A program made the translations under genes and the position numbers. From Bacillus crepusculi (lineage in GTDB: Bacteria > Bacillota > Bacilli > Bacillales > Bacillaceae), in assembly GCF_014764715.1 (NCBI RefSeq), contig NZ_JACXXE010000008.1:62001-126000 (forward strand): DNA of 64,000 nt, given 5' to 3'. Shown here piece after piece: positions 1 to 9,574 of this stretch (positions are counted from its first letter, which is position 1; every line of letters begins with the position of its first letter). Below the pieces are notes generated by a model. That model did no database searches. It saw only the letters and a program-made list of their open reading frames with translations, and was not told where the DNA came from.

Positions 1-98
1 GGGTCATCTCCAATCAGGTGGAAAAATAAAACCGGAAGCACAAGAATCAATATCATGGTGGATACGATTTTGATGGAGCTTTTTTGCTGCTCTGTCAT
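1..98 (-). CDS. yueB: YueB / EsaA-type T7SS membrane protein, N-terminal fragment (cut by window edge)
   Basis: Only the first 32 or so codons are present; the gene runs off the left edge. The start ATG overlaps the yukBA stop in an ATGA, so the two are translationally coupled. The visible peptide has a short charged start (MTEQQKSS), one hydrophobic segment, then HLIGDD, which fits the N-terminal anchor of the YhgE/Pip-like YueB family. In B. subtilis YueB is the large surface-exposed component of the Yuk secretion system and the SPP1 phage receptor. The identification rests mostly on position after yukBA. Confidence 0.75.
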   Translation of the reverse strand, partial: MTEQQKSSIKIVSTMILILVLPVLFFHLIGDD

Positions 99-3000
99 TG
101 AACACTCTTCCTTTCTACCGCACATAAAGGAACCTGGATTTTCTTCTCTTTCCCGTTTTCAACCAAATAACCGAAGCCTGGCTGAATCTCTGGTTCTTGT
201 CTTGCATACGGAAGCGGTATGATGTTTTGCTCTGATTTTTTCATGAGTAACATAGCATGACGAACTTGTTTGATTTCGTTTGTGAGTGCATCATAGCCCT
301 TACTGAACTCGGTATGATTGCCTGATGCGATCAGGCTGAAGCCTAGGTGTGCATATGACTTCATGAAATCCGCCAATTGATCTTGAAGACGCGGATCGAT
401 TGTCTGCTGAAAGCGTGTGATGCCATCGACCACAAGCACAATTTGAGGGAATGACAGCTGATCGGTCTCTCCTCTGCGTACAGCTTCGACGTACATCTCT
501 TCCCGCACCTTGAATAATTGGACCATTCCCTCTGCCCATTCGGTAATATCATCCTTTGTTTCAAGGTAATCGATATTCTCTTCTTTTGCATAATGGGAAA
601 GGCCTCGATCAATTGAATCAAAGACGGCCAGCTTTTCAGGCTTTGCCTCTAAAAGATGATCAAGCATCAGTTTTGTCACATTCGTTTTCCCGCGCTGCGT
701 TTGACCGATAATGAGACAATGTTTATTCTTTTTCAAATCAAAGTAAACAGGTGCCACAGATTCCTCATCTAGTCCAACTGGAATGTCGTAAGGCTGTTTT
801 TGTTCATCTAGACGATTCTCAAGCTCCCAAACTGTCAGCTTATCAGGCAGCATTGGCACAGGCTTTGGTTTTTCAGCCTCTTTGAAGCGATCATGAAGAA
901 GCTGGATCTCTTGTTTCAGATGCTCAAACAATTCGAGATCGTTCTCTCCATCCACTGGCAGGAACATTTGTGCAAAGTAAAGTTCTTCCTTGTTGATAAT
1001 GACGCGACCTGGAATCGGCTCTAGGCTGAATTTCGGTCTGCCAATAATCGAGTATGCCTCTCCTTGATCCATTAAGTAATGGACAATCTTTGTTTTCAAG
1101 TTGTTCATAAGCGATTGGCGCACTGCGTTTACACGAGTCGCTGTGATCAAGAAATAAATGCCGAGCGACTGCCCATCACGGCTTAGCTGGATAAATTCAG
1201 ATTCGAGATCATGCATTTCGTCCTTCACAATGTCAAAGTTGTCAATCACGATAAAAATGAACGGAAGCTTCTTCTCATTTAAGGCATTGTACATTTTGAT
1301 ATGACTCATTTCTTGCTGTCTGAATAACCACTTGCGGTATTCAACCTCTTCCCGCAGACGCTTCATTGACTTCTGAATTTTTCTCATTTGATCCATTAAG
1401 AAATAATCAGCGGTGTGCGGAAGTTTAGCTAACGGAAGCAGGGTCCCGTTTCCGAAATCATAAATATACGCATGCCATTCTTCAGGTGAATATCTTTCCG
1501 CAAAACTCATGAGCAGTGTTGTGGCAGCAAGTGATTTGCCGTAGCCAGAGGAACCGAAGATCCCAATGTTCCCGTCTTCCATCATTTGATAAGAGAGCGG
1601 ATGCTGGCTTTGCTGATCTGGCTCATCGACAAGCGCAAAATGGAAAACATGCTCTTCACTCGACGCATAACGCGTTTTTGGAATACGCTCTTCAAGCGGT
1701 GGAAGCCACGGACTCGGGAGCTTCTCGATCCCAAGCTCCTGCTGCATACGTTCAATTTCATCCACAACAGCTGAAATCTCTGTCACTGTTTCTTTTTTCA
1801 CCGCTGGCTCTGTGCTCACCCCTGATAACGGAATGAGTCCGGTATCTGTCACAATGGCGATGTCATCTTCTGATCCATAGCCATCTTCCATATAGGGTGC
1901 ACCGCTCCAAGCCGATTGGAACAATTCATAGATTTCATTGTTTCCAACTTGTAAATATCCTCGTCCTGTGACGGTAATTGACGCCGCATCACTATTTTTC
2001 AAAATTTCCTTACTGTCTGACGCATCTTGCACTTTTAGTGCGACCTTAAAGCGTGAGTTACTCCAAATTTGATCATCAATGACCCCGCCTGGCTTTTGAG
2101 TCGCCAAAATAAGATGGACACCGAGGCTTCGGCCGATACGCGCGGCACTTACAAGCTCCCTAATAAAGTCCGGCTCTTCACTTTTTAATTCAGCAAACTC
2201 ATCAGAGATTAAGAACAAATGAGGCATCGCCTGTTCAGCCTTTTTCTCCTTATAGAGCTTCGTATAATCATTGATGTGATTCACATTGTACTGATCAAAC
2301 AACCGTTGTCTTTTCTTCAGTTCACTTTTAATCGAGGCAAGTGCTCTTTCACTAAAATTCTTGCTGCCTTCAATATTGGTGATGGTTCCAAGTAGATGAG
2401 GAATATTTCGGAAAGGCTGCGCCATTCCTCCTCCTTTATAGTCAATCAGCAGAAAAGCGACTTCATGCGGATGAAAGTGTACAGCGAGTGATAAAATATA
2501 CGTCTGTAAAAATTCACTTTTCCCTGATCCCGTTGTTCCAGCCAACAGTCCATGCGGGCCGTGTGCTTTTTCATGCAGGTTCAGATCGACAATGTCGTTT
2601 TTCCCTTTATAACCGATTGGTACAGATAATGATTTTGCTGTTTCTGAAGTTAGCCATTTTTCACGAATGCCAATGTCGTCTACCAGTTTGGCATGAAAAA
2701 GATCTAGGAATGAGACCGTTTCAGGAATCGAGTTGGTCATTCCGACCTGATGATCTAATGTTCTCAGCGTTCTGGCAAACAGCTCATTGTCCGTGCGCTG
2801 ATGTGTATCAAGCTGAAAAGGAATCCGTACTGCCTTCTTATGCTGAATGAGAATATCTCCTTCTTCTTCGTTAATATAACGGACAAGCGTCGAGATATTT
2901 TCAGCTAAGCTTTCCTTCGTTTCTGCAGCAAAGATAATCGAGATGCCAAGATCTGTCCGGCTGCCTTCTAAATATTCTAAAATCACATGTTCAGCAATGA

Positions 3001-4570
3001 GCTCATGATTTGTCACGATAAACACAAAATGAGGCGTAAAGATTTTTTTCTCTTTTTCTTCTTCTAGATCACGCTCACGTAAAATCTCATAAATAGAGGA
3101 CAAAAGCTGGTCACGTGTTTGTTCGTTATAAATAAACCCTTTGCCGTATGTATGAGGCAGCTGGAAATGCGGAAGCCATTTCATCCATTCCCAATTCTCA
3201 TACTCCTGCTCATGAAAGATAAAGACAAATCTCAAATCGTGATAGCTGTGCGAGAAGGCAAGCTGTCCGACAAGCTGATGAAGCTCCTTTTTCACAATCG
3301 CAGGCTTTCCAATTAATCCTGTTGGGCCGTCAGCCAGTCCGAATGTAACCGGTACATCCTTGACCTCACGATACACATTTTGCATATGCTGCGTTTGCTC
3401 CATTAAGTCATCGATATCACGATTGGCCATATCGCCGCCGCTCATTGATAACTCATAGCTTGACGGAACAGCGCCCGTTCCAAGACGTAGCTGCAAAAAG
3501 TCGTCACTGACAAGCGTCTTTTCCCAAATACGCCCGCTAATTTCCGACGTTAAGTACTTCATTTGTTCAAACGACGGATAATGATACGTCAGGACATATT
3601 GCTGACGGTCATACAGCTCCTGCAGCTCTTTCCGCTTATTTTCTAAGTAAAGAGAGTAGACACGCTGCCGTTTCTCCTCCCGTCTTTTACGCTGTGACTT
3701 CTCTTTAAAGTATTGGACGGACGATGTAATTAACGTCATGATAAACATGGCCATCGACACAATGATAAAGATCCCGCGCGGCTGGATGAGTGCGACAATT
3801 CCCATAACAATCAGCATCACAAGCGGAGGAAGAACAACAAGCCAAAGCCCTCTGCCATTATTTTCACTCTCCTGCGAAGGAAAGCTGAAGGATACCCGGT
3901 CATCTGGAAGATCATAAATTAAACGTGGTGTCCGTCTGTATAAAGGGTATTTTTGTTTTGTTTCTGTGCTTGGTGGTTTTGTTTTTTCTAAACGTGTTTG
4001 AAATGGTTCGTATGCTGTCACCTGCAATAAATCATCATCTTTAAGTGTCACCGTCAGAAAGTTCCAAAGTAGCTCATCTCCGGCATGAATCCTTTCTGAT
4101 CCGTGGATTTGCTTTCCGTTCACATAAATCGTCTCTTCCTGAGGCACAACATACCAAGTTCCCTCAATTTGTTCTAAAGTGAACTGATTGGCATGTGGAA
4201 ACATGGAATGAGGTTGGTCTTTCCAAATATCGACCTCATCTTTCTCCTCACTTGAAAAGGATACCTCCACTCTATTTCCTAGGTAATAAATGTGTTGATC
4301 ATGATGTGCATCCATTAAAATAAGTGTGAGTGATCCAATCTTACATGGCTCATGTGGAAGTAATGTACCTTTCTTCTCTTCTCCCTGATAAATAGAAAAA
4401 CCATCATTCGATTCATCAGGAGATAAACGAATTGCTCCTTCATCAAACGAAAGTGAAGAAATTGTCACCGTGTGCTCTATTTCAGGTCCAATCACAGCTT
4501 CTCGATTGAACTGCTCATCTAAACGGACGGTTTGATAATCCTCCTCATAAAAAACCCAAAGAAGACTCAA
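95..4570 (-). CDS. yukBA: YukBA / EssC-type FtsK-SpoIIIE ATPase of the type VII secretion system
   Basis: This is the motor of the Yuk/Ess secretion machine, coupling ATP hydrolysis to export of WXG100 proteins. The protein has about 1491 residues. Order of parts: two forkhead-associated-like domains (about 1-190), a paired membrane segment (about 240-285), then three ATPase modules. Walker A motifs are GTTGSGKS (about 680), GSSGYGKS (about 1005) and GQTQRGKT (about 1290). Module 1 has a proper Walker B (LISDEF). Modules 2 and 3 read VIDNF and VVDGI, without the usual acidic pair, so they probably bind rather than hydrolyse ATP, as reported for EssC/EccC. The start is taken as TTG at 4570 because an AGGAGGTG ribosome site sits about six bases upstream; a longer frame to 4600 exists but would cover that site. 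It follows yukC by 51 bases. Confidence 0.95.
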   Translation of the reverse strand: MSLLWVFYEEDYQTVRLDEQFNREAVIGPEIEHTVTISSLSFDEGAIRLSPDESNDGFSIYQGEEKKGTLLPHEPCKIGSLTLILMDAHHDQHIYYLGNRVEVSFSSEEKDEVDIWKDQPHSMFPHANQFTLEQIEGTWYVVPQEETIYVNGKQIHGSERIHAGDELLWNFLTVTLKDDDLLQVTAYEPFQTRLEKTKPPSTETKQKYPLYRRTPRLIYDLPDDRVSFSFPSQESENNGRGLWLVVLPPLVMLIVMGIVALIQPRGIFIIVSMAMFIMTLITSSVQYFKEKSQRKRREEKRQRVYSLYLENKRKELQELYDRQQYVLTYHYPSFEQMKYLTSEISGRIWEKTLVSDDFLQLRLGTGAVPSSYELSMSGGDMANRDIDDLMEQTQHMQNVYREVKDVPVTFGLADGPTGLIGKPAIVKKELHQLVGQLAFSHSYHDLRFVFIFHEQEYENWEWMKWLPHFQLPHTYGKGFIYNEQTRDQLLSSIYEILRERDLEEEKEKKIFTPHFVFIVTNHELIAEHVILEYLEGSRTDLGISIIFAAETKESLAENISTLVRYINEEEGDILIQHKKAVRIPFQLDTHQRTDNELFARTLRTLDHQVGMTNSIPETVSFLDLFHAKLVDDIGIREKWLTSETAKSLSVPIGYKGKNDIVDLNLHEKAHGPHGLLAGTTGSGKSEFLQTYILSLAVHFHPHEVAFLLIDYKGGGMAQPFRNIPHLLGTITNIEGSKNFSERALASIKSELKKRQRLFDQYNVNHINDYTKLYKEKKAEQAMPHLFLISDEFAELKSEEPDFIRELVSAARIGRSLGVHLILATQKPGGVIDDQIWSNSRFKVALKVQDASDSKEILKNSDAASITVTGRGYLQVGNNEIYELFQSAWSGAPYMEDGYGSEDDIAIVTDTGLIPLSGVSTEPAVKKETVTEISAVVDEIERMQQELGIEKLPSPWLPPLEERIPKTRYASSEEHVFHFALVDEPDQQSQHPLSYQMMEDGNIGIFGSSGYGKSLAATTLLMSFAERYSPEEWHAYIYDFGNGTLLPLAKLPHTADYFLMDQMRKIQKSMKRLREEVEYRKWLFRQQEMSHIKMYNALNEKKLPFIFIVIDNFDIVKDEMHDLESEFIQLSRDGQSLGIYFLITATRVNAVRQSLMNNLKTKIVHYLMDQGEAYSIIGRPKFSLEPIPGRVIINKEELYFAQMFLPVDGENDLELFEHLKQEIQLLHDRFKEAEKPKPVPMLPDKLTVWELENRLDEQKQPYDIPVGLDEESVAPVYFDLKKNKHCLIIGQTQRGKTNVTKLMLDHLLEAKPEKLAVFDSIDRGLSHYAKEENIDYLETKDDITEWAEGMVQLFKVREEMYVEAVRRGETDQLSFPQIVLVVDGITRFQQTIDPRLQDQLADFMKSYAHLGFSLIASGNHTEFSKGYDALTNEIKQVRHAMLLMKKSEQNIIPLPYARQEPEIQPGFGYLVENGKEKKIQVPLCAVERKSVQ

Positions 4571-4621
4571 ACGCTCCACCTCCTCATGGGACAGCGCCAA
4601 CTGTCGGTTGTATCGAAAGAA

Positions 4622-5935
4622 TTATTTTTTCTCATCTTTTTTCGTCTGAGAGGTTTTCTTTTTCGCTTCAGATTCTTTCTCTTTTTTCTCTTGATCGGCT
4701 TTTGACTGATCTTTTTGTTCAGCTGTTTCATCTGTTTGGCTTGCGCCCGAGGAGTCACTCGTGCTTGTCTCCGTTGTTTCTTTTTCTTCATATTTCGCCA
4801 TTTCCTTAATAATTGGATCTAGCTGTTTTTGTTTTTCTTCAGCAGAAAGGCTGTCATCGTTTTGAATTTCGTTGCGATAGGCGACGAGTGCCGTGAATAT
4901 GTACCTGTCGTCTCCAAGCACCCTTGCAATATCAAGCGCCTCCTTGCTATTGCCTTGTCCAATGTGAATCCAGAAAAGGAAGTATTGCGGATCTGTCTGC
5001 AATGTATACGTATCCGTGATTTCCTTTTTGTGCTGATCAAGTAACAGGCTGCCCTGGTTCGTTTGCACATACGAAATGGCCAGTTCATATTGAAGAGAGA
5101 CTGGCATTTGATTGGCTGGATATTTTTCTAGCGTATCCACCACTTGGCTGTACTGTTTGTTGAGATAATATTTGTTTGCCTCGACATACGCTTCTTGCTT
5201 CGGCATCGCGAAAAAGAAGGTGTAAATGGTATACACCAATGCGGGAATTAACAGGACAAGGAGACCCAGTCCAATGTATCGTTCGATCTTCCACTTCTTT
5301 TTAGGAATGGTTAATAGCGTCTTTTCTTTCATTTCAAGCGCTTCGATCTTTTGCTGAATGAGGGCGGACAATTCTTCCAGCGACTTCACTTCACTGATTT
5401 CCTTTGCCAGCTCTGATAATTTCAACGTATCATGATAAGCCAAATATTCCTGAAATTGATACTCATGGTCAACCACTCGCAAAATGACGGCTTTGACCTC
5501 TTTTAACAGGCGATGCTCATCGGTTTCATATGGCGGGATGCTTTCTTTAACCCCGTAATGCAAAAATGCAGGAGCTAAACCTTGATGAAAAACAATGTTT
5601 TCAGGAGAAACAATAGGATGCAGCCGTTTCACGTCGTGTTTGCAAACTGCATCGACAAGCTGGTATGAAAAAATCCATTTGCTTTTTTCATCCTTTGCAT
5701 GGATGAAACGAAATTCCTGATAGGCAGGAGGCGGTTGAATCGAAATGATGACCTCATCTTCGGTTAATTGAATCTCTTTTTGAAATGAAGGGTTGATGTC
5801 TTTGATCGGTGCCGCTTCTAAACCGTCTAAGAGTTTAATTGTCTCTCTTTGAAAAATGAAGCTGTAGGTCCCATCCTCTTTTTTCATGACTGCTTCTAAT
5901 TGTTCTTCTAAATAGGAACTCTTTTTATCTGCCAT
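4622..5935 (-). CDS. yukC: YukC / EssB-type T7SS membrane pseudokinase
   Basis: This is the bitopic core subunit of the Yuk type VII apparatus. The cytoplasmic N-terminal part (about 1-215) corresponds to the family's kinase-like fold without kinase activity. One transmembrane helix lies at about 217-240 (YIGLGLLVLLIPALVY). The extracytoplasmic helical region follows, and the last 50 or so residues are a very charged Lys/Glu/Ser tail that is probably disordered. Length (437) is close to B. subtilis YukC. It lies between yukD and yukBA in the conserved order, which fixes the assignment. Confidence 0.93.
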   Translation of the reverse strand: MADKKSSYLEEQLEAVMKKEDGTYSFIFQRETIKLLDGLEAAPIKDINPSFQKEIQLTEDEVIISIQPPPAYQEFRFIHAKDEKSKWIFSYQLVDAVCKHDVKRLHPIVSPENIVFHQGLAPAFLHYGVKESIPPYETDEHRLLKEVKAVILRVVDHEYQFQEYLAYHDTLKLSELAKEISEVKSLEELSALIQQKIEALEMKEKTLLTIPKKKWKIERYIGLGLLVLLIPALVYTIYTFFFAMPKQEAYVEANKYYLNKQYSQVVDTLEKYPANQMPVSLQYELAISYVQTNQGSLLLDQHKKEITDTYTLQTDPQYFLFWIHIGQGNSKEALDIARVLGDDRYIFTALVAYRNEIQNDDSLSAEEKQKQLDPIIKEMAKYEEKETTETSTSDSSGASQTDETAEQKDQSKADQEKKEKESEAKKKTSQTKKDEKK

Positions 5936-5949
5936 TTACAAAAGTCCTT

Positions 5950-6189
5950 TCATAGTATTTCCAGCCTGTCTCCTGTGGTGATTCCACAGTCTGACAGCTT
6001 ATATTCGCCTGAAAACACAGCTTTCTTATTGACTACACGCACCCAACCGCCTTCTCGCTTAGGAAGTGAGATTTGTTTTGCCTGCCAGGCGATATGGATG
6101 ACTTGTTTAATATGTAAATAATTTGATAGTCTCAAATCAAACACACTGCCATCATAATTTTTTAAGTCGATGGTAATATCGATATACAC
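5950..6189 (-). CDS. yukD: YukD / EsaB ubiquitin-like T7SS protein
   Basis: This is a small (79 aa) ubiquitin-fold cytosolic protein required for type VII secretion in B. subtilis. It starts VYIDITIDL and ends CGITTGDRLEIL, typical of the family. I chose the GTG at 6189 because GAGGTGG stands six bases upstream and the length then equals B. subtilis YukD; the open frame continues upstream to 6261 but through a hairpin. It lies 14 bases upstream of yukC. Confidence 0.92.
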   Translation of the reverse strand: MYIDITIDLKNYDGSVFDLRLSNYLHIKQVIHIAWQAKQISLPKREGGWVRVVNKKAVFSGEYKLSDCGITTGDRLEIL

Positions 6190-6210
6190 AAATTTCCACC
6201 TCACAAAATA

Positions 6211-6247
6211 GAAAGAGCGCCGGCATCCATTGACAGACTCGGCGCTT
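6211..6247 (-). terminator. Hairpin between yukE and yukD (partial terminator / attenuator)
   Basis: Read on the minus strand, AGCGCCG and CGGCGCT form a 7-bp perfect GC-rich stem, followed by a pyrimidine-rich run (CTTTCTATTTT). It sits after the yukE stop and before the yukD ribosome site. The U-tract is imperfect, so partial termination or mRNA stabilisation of yukE is an inference. Confidence 0.55.
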
Positions 6248-6284
6248 TTTCTGCTTTTCACACTTAGAAAGGAAATCCCTTTGG

Positions 6285-6578
6285 TTAGCCGCGGATTTGG
6301 CTTGCGATGTCTTGGTCAGTGCTTTCAAGTGTATTTGCCGTTTGATCAAGCTGATTGCTGACATCTGTTAATAGATCAGACATTTTGATAAATGAAGGCT
6401 TTAGCTGTTCGTATTGATCAGCAAATGCTTCACTAGAAGCACCTTCCCACATTCCTTTTAAATCAGAGATCATTCTATTTAGACGATCAACTTGGTTTAA
6501 CACTTCTTGACTTTCAACACCATATTGCTTAGCGGTCGCTCTTAGTTCTTCTGGGGTTACGCGAATAATTCCTGACAT
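6285..6578 (-). CDS. yukE: YukE / EsxA WXG100 secreted protein
   Basis: This is the WXG100 substrate and core partner of the Yuk secretion system, forming a helical-hairpin dimer. The 97-aa protein has the central turn GMWEGASSEAF (W-x-G motif) and a Gln-rich amphipathic C-terminal helix ending DIASQIRG. The start is the ATG at 6578, with GGAGG a few bases upstream. It is the first gene of the yuk operon and has its own strong promoter. Confidence 0.96.
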   Translation of the reverse strand: MSGIIRVTPEELRATAKQYGVESQEVLNQVDRLNRMISDLKGMWEGASSEAFADQYEQLKPSFIKMSDLLTDVSNQLDQTANTLESTDQDIASQIRG

Positions 6579-6982
6579 ATTCCTCATTACCTCCCGTGCA
6601 TAGCCGCCATATAATGGGCTAATCCACTTATTTTTTGACGTTATTATTATAAAAACAGAAATGATACACAGTCAAACAAATCTGTTTTTATTTTACAAAA
6701 TGAGTCTATAGAATTACTGTTTTTTCGCTCTTTATCTAGTATTTAACATTTTTTTGGTCATATATTCTTAATAAGTGTACACACTCTTTGATGAACCTTT
6801 TCACCTATTGATTTTTTACTACATTATTATTGTACTATTTCTTTTTGATATCCATTCACTTCCAAGTGCTCTGTTTTAAAGCTATCTGTTTTTTAAGTTT
6901 ATGACATTTTTTTATTGATTTACGTACCTCATTCTCTTCATAATGTAAGTACGTGAAATATTCGAAAAAGCAGGGGTTTTTT
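6579..6982. other. Intergenic region between divergent yukE and adeR
   Basis: These 404 AT-rich bases hold the yukE promoter listed separately. On the plus strand the DNA upstream of adeR contains runs of T and an ACTACATTATTATTGTACT stretch, but no convincing promoter pair. I see no coding potential. Confidence 0.6.
6646..6675 (-). promoter_or_regulatory. Candidate sigma-A promoter of the yukE operon
   Basis: On the minus strand TTGACT (6670-6675) is followed after 18 bases by TATAAT (6646-6651). This lies about 70 bases upstream of the yukE start. It is a pattern match only. Confidence 0.6.
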
Positions 6983-8212
6983 ATGACAAAAAAGACAGAT
7001 CCGTTTAAGTATAGTCTTGATCGTTTAGAGGATGTGGCAGACCAAATTAGTGATGTGCTCAATTGCCCTATTACTATAGAAGATACTCATCATCGCTTAT
7101 TGGCATATAGCACACACAATGATTTCACTGATCCCGCCAGAACTTCAACTATTATCTCCCGCCGTGTACCGGAAAAAGTCATTAATCGGCTTTGGAAGGA
7201 CGGCATTATTCCTACACTCCTGAAAACAGATGAACCGCTTCGTGTCCCTCAAATTGCAGAGGTGGGTTTATCTAGCAGAGTTGCCATATCGATTTGGAAG
7301 GACAAAGAAGTGCTCGGATTTATCTGGGCGATTGAATCCACGCAGCCTTTTTCAGAAGAGGAAATGGACCTTCTCAAAATGGCAGCACATGCTGTTAAAA
7401 ACAAATTACTCAATTTACAGATTCGAAAAACGAAAACAGAAGAACGCAATCAGGAGCTTTTTTGGAAGATGCTCACAGGTCATATTCATGAAAAGGATGA
7501 GATGCTTGACCTATTTTTAAGATTAGGCATGAGATGTCCAGACACGTATGCCATTATCATCTTTCGCCTTCGTGACGAACTCACAGAGGAGACGGAAAAA
7601 AAGCTATCCTATCTGCTTGAAACAACGCAGCAAGTACAGGTGCTGTTAACGACTGTTGATTTTCACGAATTCATTATTCTTGTCTCGCCAAAAACAGAGC
7701 ACCCGCTTCAAGATATTAAACAATTCACAAGCGGCATGCTGCAGCAGCTGGCTGATCGCTACCATATTCATCACGTTCAGGCGGCCATTGGTGGAATTTA
7801 CGATAACATCTCTCAGATTCAGCCGTCCTATAAAGAAGCACTAGCTGTATTAAAGACAAAAGAACGCTTTCCTGTTGAAACGGAACGTTTAAACAGTTTT
7901 TCCGAACTCGGCATATACCAGTATTTAGATGTGCTGGCTGAAAAGCGAAAGGGCTCGTCTTACTCGAGTTACTCTTTATCGAAGCTCGAGGATTACGACC
8001 TAAGGCATCATTCCAATCTAGTCGAAACCCTTGAACGGTTTATTGACTGTGACAGCAATGCCAATATTGCCGCAAAGCAATTAAACATTCATATCAACAC
8101 ATTGAATTACAGATTAAAACGGATTACAGACATTGCAGAAATTGATTTAAAAAACATGAATGAGAAAATGACCATTTATCTTGATATGAAGCTAAAAAAC
8201 GTCCATTTGTGA
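6983..8212 (+). CDS. adeR: AdeR, PucR/CdaR-family activator of alanine dehydrogenase
   Basis: This is a transcription activator that in B. subtilis is needed for ald expression on L-alanine. It has an N-terminal ligand-sensing (GAF/PucR-like) region, a central GGDEF-like fold (about 170-290) and a C-terminal PucR helix-turn-helix (about 345-405; NIAAKQLNIHINTLNYRLKRI). The ATG at 6983 follows AGCAGGGG; an upstream in-frame ATG exists at 6953 but lacks a good ribosome site. It lies 110 bases upstream of ald on the same strand with a terminator between, so the two are separate units. Confidence 0.88.
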   Translation: MTKKTDPFKYSLDRLEDVADQISDVLNCPITIEDTHHRLLAYSTHNDFTDPARTSTIISRRVPEKVINRLWKDGIIPTLLKTDEPLRVPQIAEVGLSSRVAISIWKDKEVLGFIWAIESTQPFSEEEMDLLKMAAHAVKNKLLNLQIRKTKTEERNQELFWKMLTGHIHEKDEMLDLFLRLGMRCPDTYAIIIFRLRDELTEETEKKLSYLLETTQQVQVLLTTVDFHEFIILVSPKTEHPLQDIKQFTSGMLQQLADRYHIHHVQAAIGGIYDNISQIQPSYKEALAVLKTKERFPVETERLNSFSELGIYQYLDVLAEKRKGSSYSSYSLSKLEDYDLRHHSNLVETLERFIDCDSNANIAAKQLNIHINTLNYRLKRITDIAEIDLKNMNEKMTIYLDMKLKNVHL

Positions 8213-8236
8213 AATTTCACAAAGAGGCGTTTTTTT
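8195..8236 (+). terminator. Terminator of adeR
   Basis: The palindrome TTTGTGAAATTTCACAAA (8206-8223) is extended by ACG/CGT arms and followed by a T-run. The adeR stop codon lies inside the stem. Confidence 0.8.
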
Positions 8237-8322
8237 ATTTTTTATTTCAACCGAAGAATTTTCTAAACTTTCAGGATACACTAGACATACAATATCAATA
8301 GATAAGCATAGGAGGAATAAAC

Positions 8323-9459
8323 ATGATCATCGGCATTCCGAAAGAAATTAAGAACAATGAAAACCGAGTGGCATTAACACCAGGAGCAGCTTCTCAATTG
8401 CTTTCAGCTGGACACCAGATTTTAATTGAAACAAACGCTGGTTCTGGAAGCGGATTCACTGATGACGATTATGTATCTGTTGGTGCAGAAATTCTTGATC
8501 AAGCGAAAGATGTGTGGGCATCTTCTGATATGATCATGAAGGTAAAAGAACCATTACCTGAGGAATATTCATATTTCAGAGAAGGACTCATCTTATTTAC
8601 GTACCTGCATCTTGCCGCAGAACCCTCCTTGGCTGAAGCTTTAAAACAAAAAGGCGTCACAGCCATTGCTTATGAAACGGTAACGGACGGAAAATCACTT
8701 CCTCTGCTAACCCCTATGTCTGAAGTGGCGGGCAGAATGGCCGCCCAAATCGGTGCACAATTTTTAGAAAAGCCAAAAGGCGGTAAAGGCATTTTGCTCG
8801 CCGGTGTACCAGGGGTATCGAGAGGAAAGGTCACGATTATAGGCGGCGGTGTTGTTGGAACAAATGCAGCGAAAATGGCGATCGGCCTTGGCGCAGATGT
8901 GACACTCATTGATTTAAACGCAGAACGGTTGCGTCAGCTCGATGATCAATTTGGTCACCAAATGAAAACGTTAATGTCTAACCCTGTCAACATTGCAGAT
9001 TCAGTCAGTGAGGCAGACCTGCTCATTTGCGCTGTGCTGATCCCAGGTGCCAAGGCACCGACACTTGTAACAGAAGAAATGGTGAAACAAATGAAGCCAG
9101 GTTCTGTCATTGTAGATGTTGCCATTGATCAAGGCGGAATTGTGGAAACGGTTGATCATATCACAACGCATGATCAGCCTACTTATGAAAAACACGGCAT
9201 TTTACATTATGCCGTTGCGAATATGCCAGGTGCGGTTCCGCGAACATCGACTGTTGCTTTAACCAATGTTACCGTCCCATACGCGCTGCAAATTGCAAAT
9301 AAAGGTGCTGCAAAAGCCATCAAAGAAAATAAAGCGATTGCTGAAGGTGTCAATGTGATGAACGGACATATCACGTATGAAGCTGTCGCTCGTGATCTTG
9401 GCTATGAGTACGTGCCTGTAAATCAAGCAATCGATACATCTTCTATGACTGAAGCTTAA
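8323..9459 (+). CDS. ald: L-alanine dehydrogenase
   Basis: It catalyses NAD-dependent oxidative deamination of L-alanine to pyruvate and ammonia, used for alanine catabolism and in sporulation. The 378-aa length is standard. Visible features are the conserved start [15 protein letters not shown], the pyruvate-binding K75 (MKVKEP) and the catalytic H96 (TYLHLA), and the dinucleotide-binding [13 protein letters not shown] (about 175-188). A GGAGG ribosome site is present. Its neighbour adeR is the presumed activator. Confidence 0.97.
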   Translation: MIIGIPKEIKNNENRVALTPGAASQLLSAGHQILIETNAGSGSGFTDDDYVSVGAEILDQAKDVWASSDMIMKVKEPLPEEYSYFREGLILFTYLHLAAEPSLAEALKQKGVTAIAYETVTDGKSLPLLTPMSEVAGRMAAQIGAQFLEKPKGGKGILLAGVPGVSRGKVTIIGGGVVGTNAAKMAIGLGADVTLIDLNAERLRQLDDQFGHQMKTLMSNPVNIADSVSEADLLICAVLIPGAKAPTLVTEEMVKQMKPGSVIVDVAIDQGGIVETVDHITTHDQPTYEKHGILHYAVANMPGAVPRTSTVALTNVTVPYALQIANKGAAKAIKENKAIAEGVNVMNGHITYEAVARDLGYEYVPVNQAIDTSSMTEA

Positions 9460-9464
9460 TATAT

Positions 9465-9490
9465 GGCCCGCCCTTTCATGGGCGAGCTTT
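9465..9490 (+). terminator. Terminator of ald
   Basis: GCCCGCCC and GGGCGAGC form a short stem with one mismatch right after the ald stop. The T-run is weak. Confidence 0.55.
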
Positions 9491-9491
9491 A

Positions 9492-9522
9492 TTGTTAACC
9501 TAAAACAAAAATAAGTTGACAA
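9492..9522 (+). promoter_or_regulatory. Candidate BirA operator and -35 region of bioY
   Basis: The half-sites TTGTTAAC (9492-9499) and GTTGACAA (9515-9522) are inverted repeats with one mismatch, separated by 15 bases. This is the layout of Bacillus BirA boxes. The right half-site contains the -35-like TTGACA (9516-9521), so bound BirA-biotinyl-AMP would block the promoter. BirA control of bioY (yuiG) is known in B. subtilis. Confidence 0.65.
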
Positions 9523-9574
9523 AAACCCCTCTTCCCCTTACTCTATTTGTACAGATAAGACAGGGGGAAACATC

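Noticed and set aside
1-6578. LXG or other toxin-immunity genes linked to the Yuk secretion system
   Set aside because: None is found between yukE and adeR or elsewhere in the window; effectors, if present, would lie beyond the left edge.
8206-8223. TTTGTGAAATTTCACAAA as a Rex operator
   Set aside because: Rex sites have TTGTGAA and TTCACAA four bases apart; here only two, and the palindrome is the stem of the adeR terminator at the gene end.
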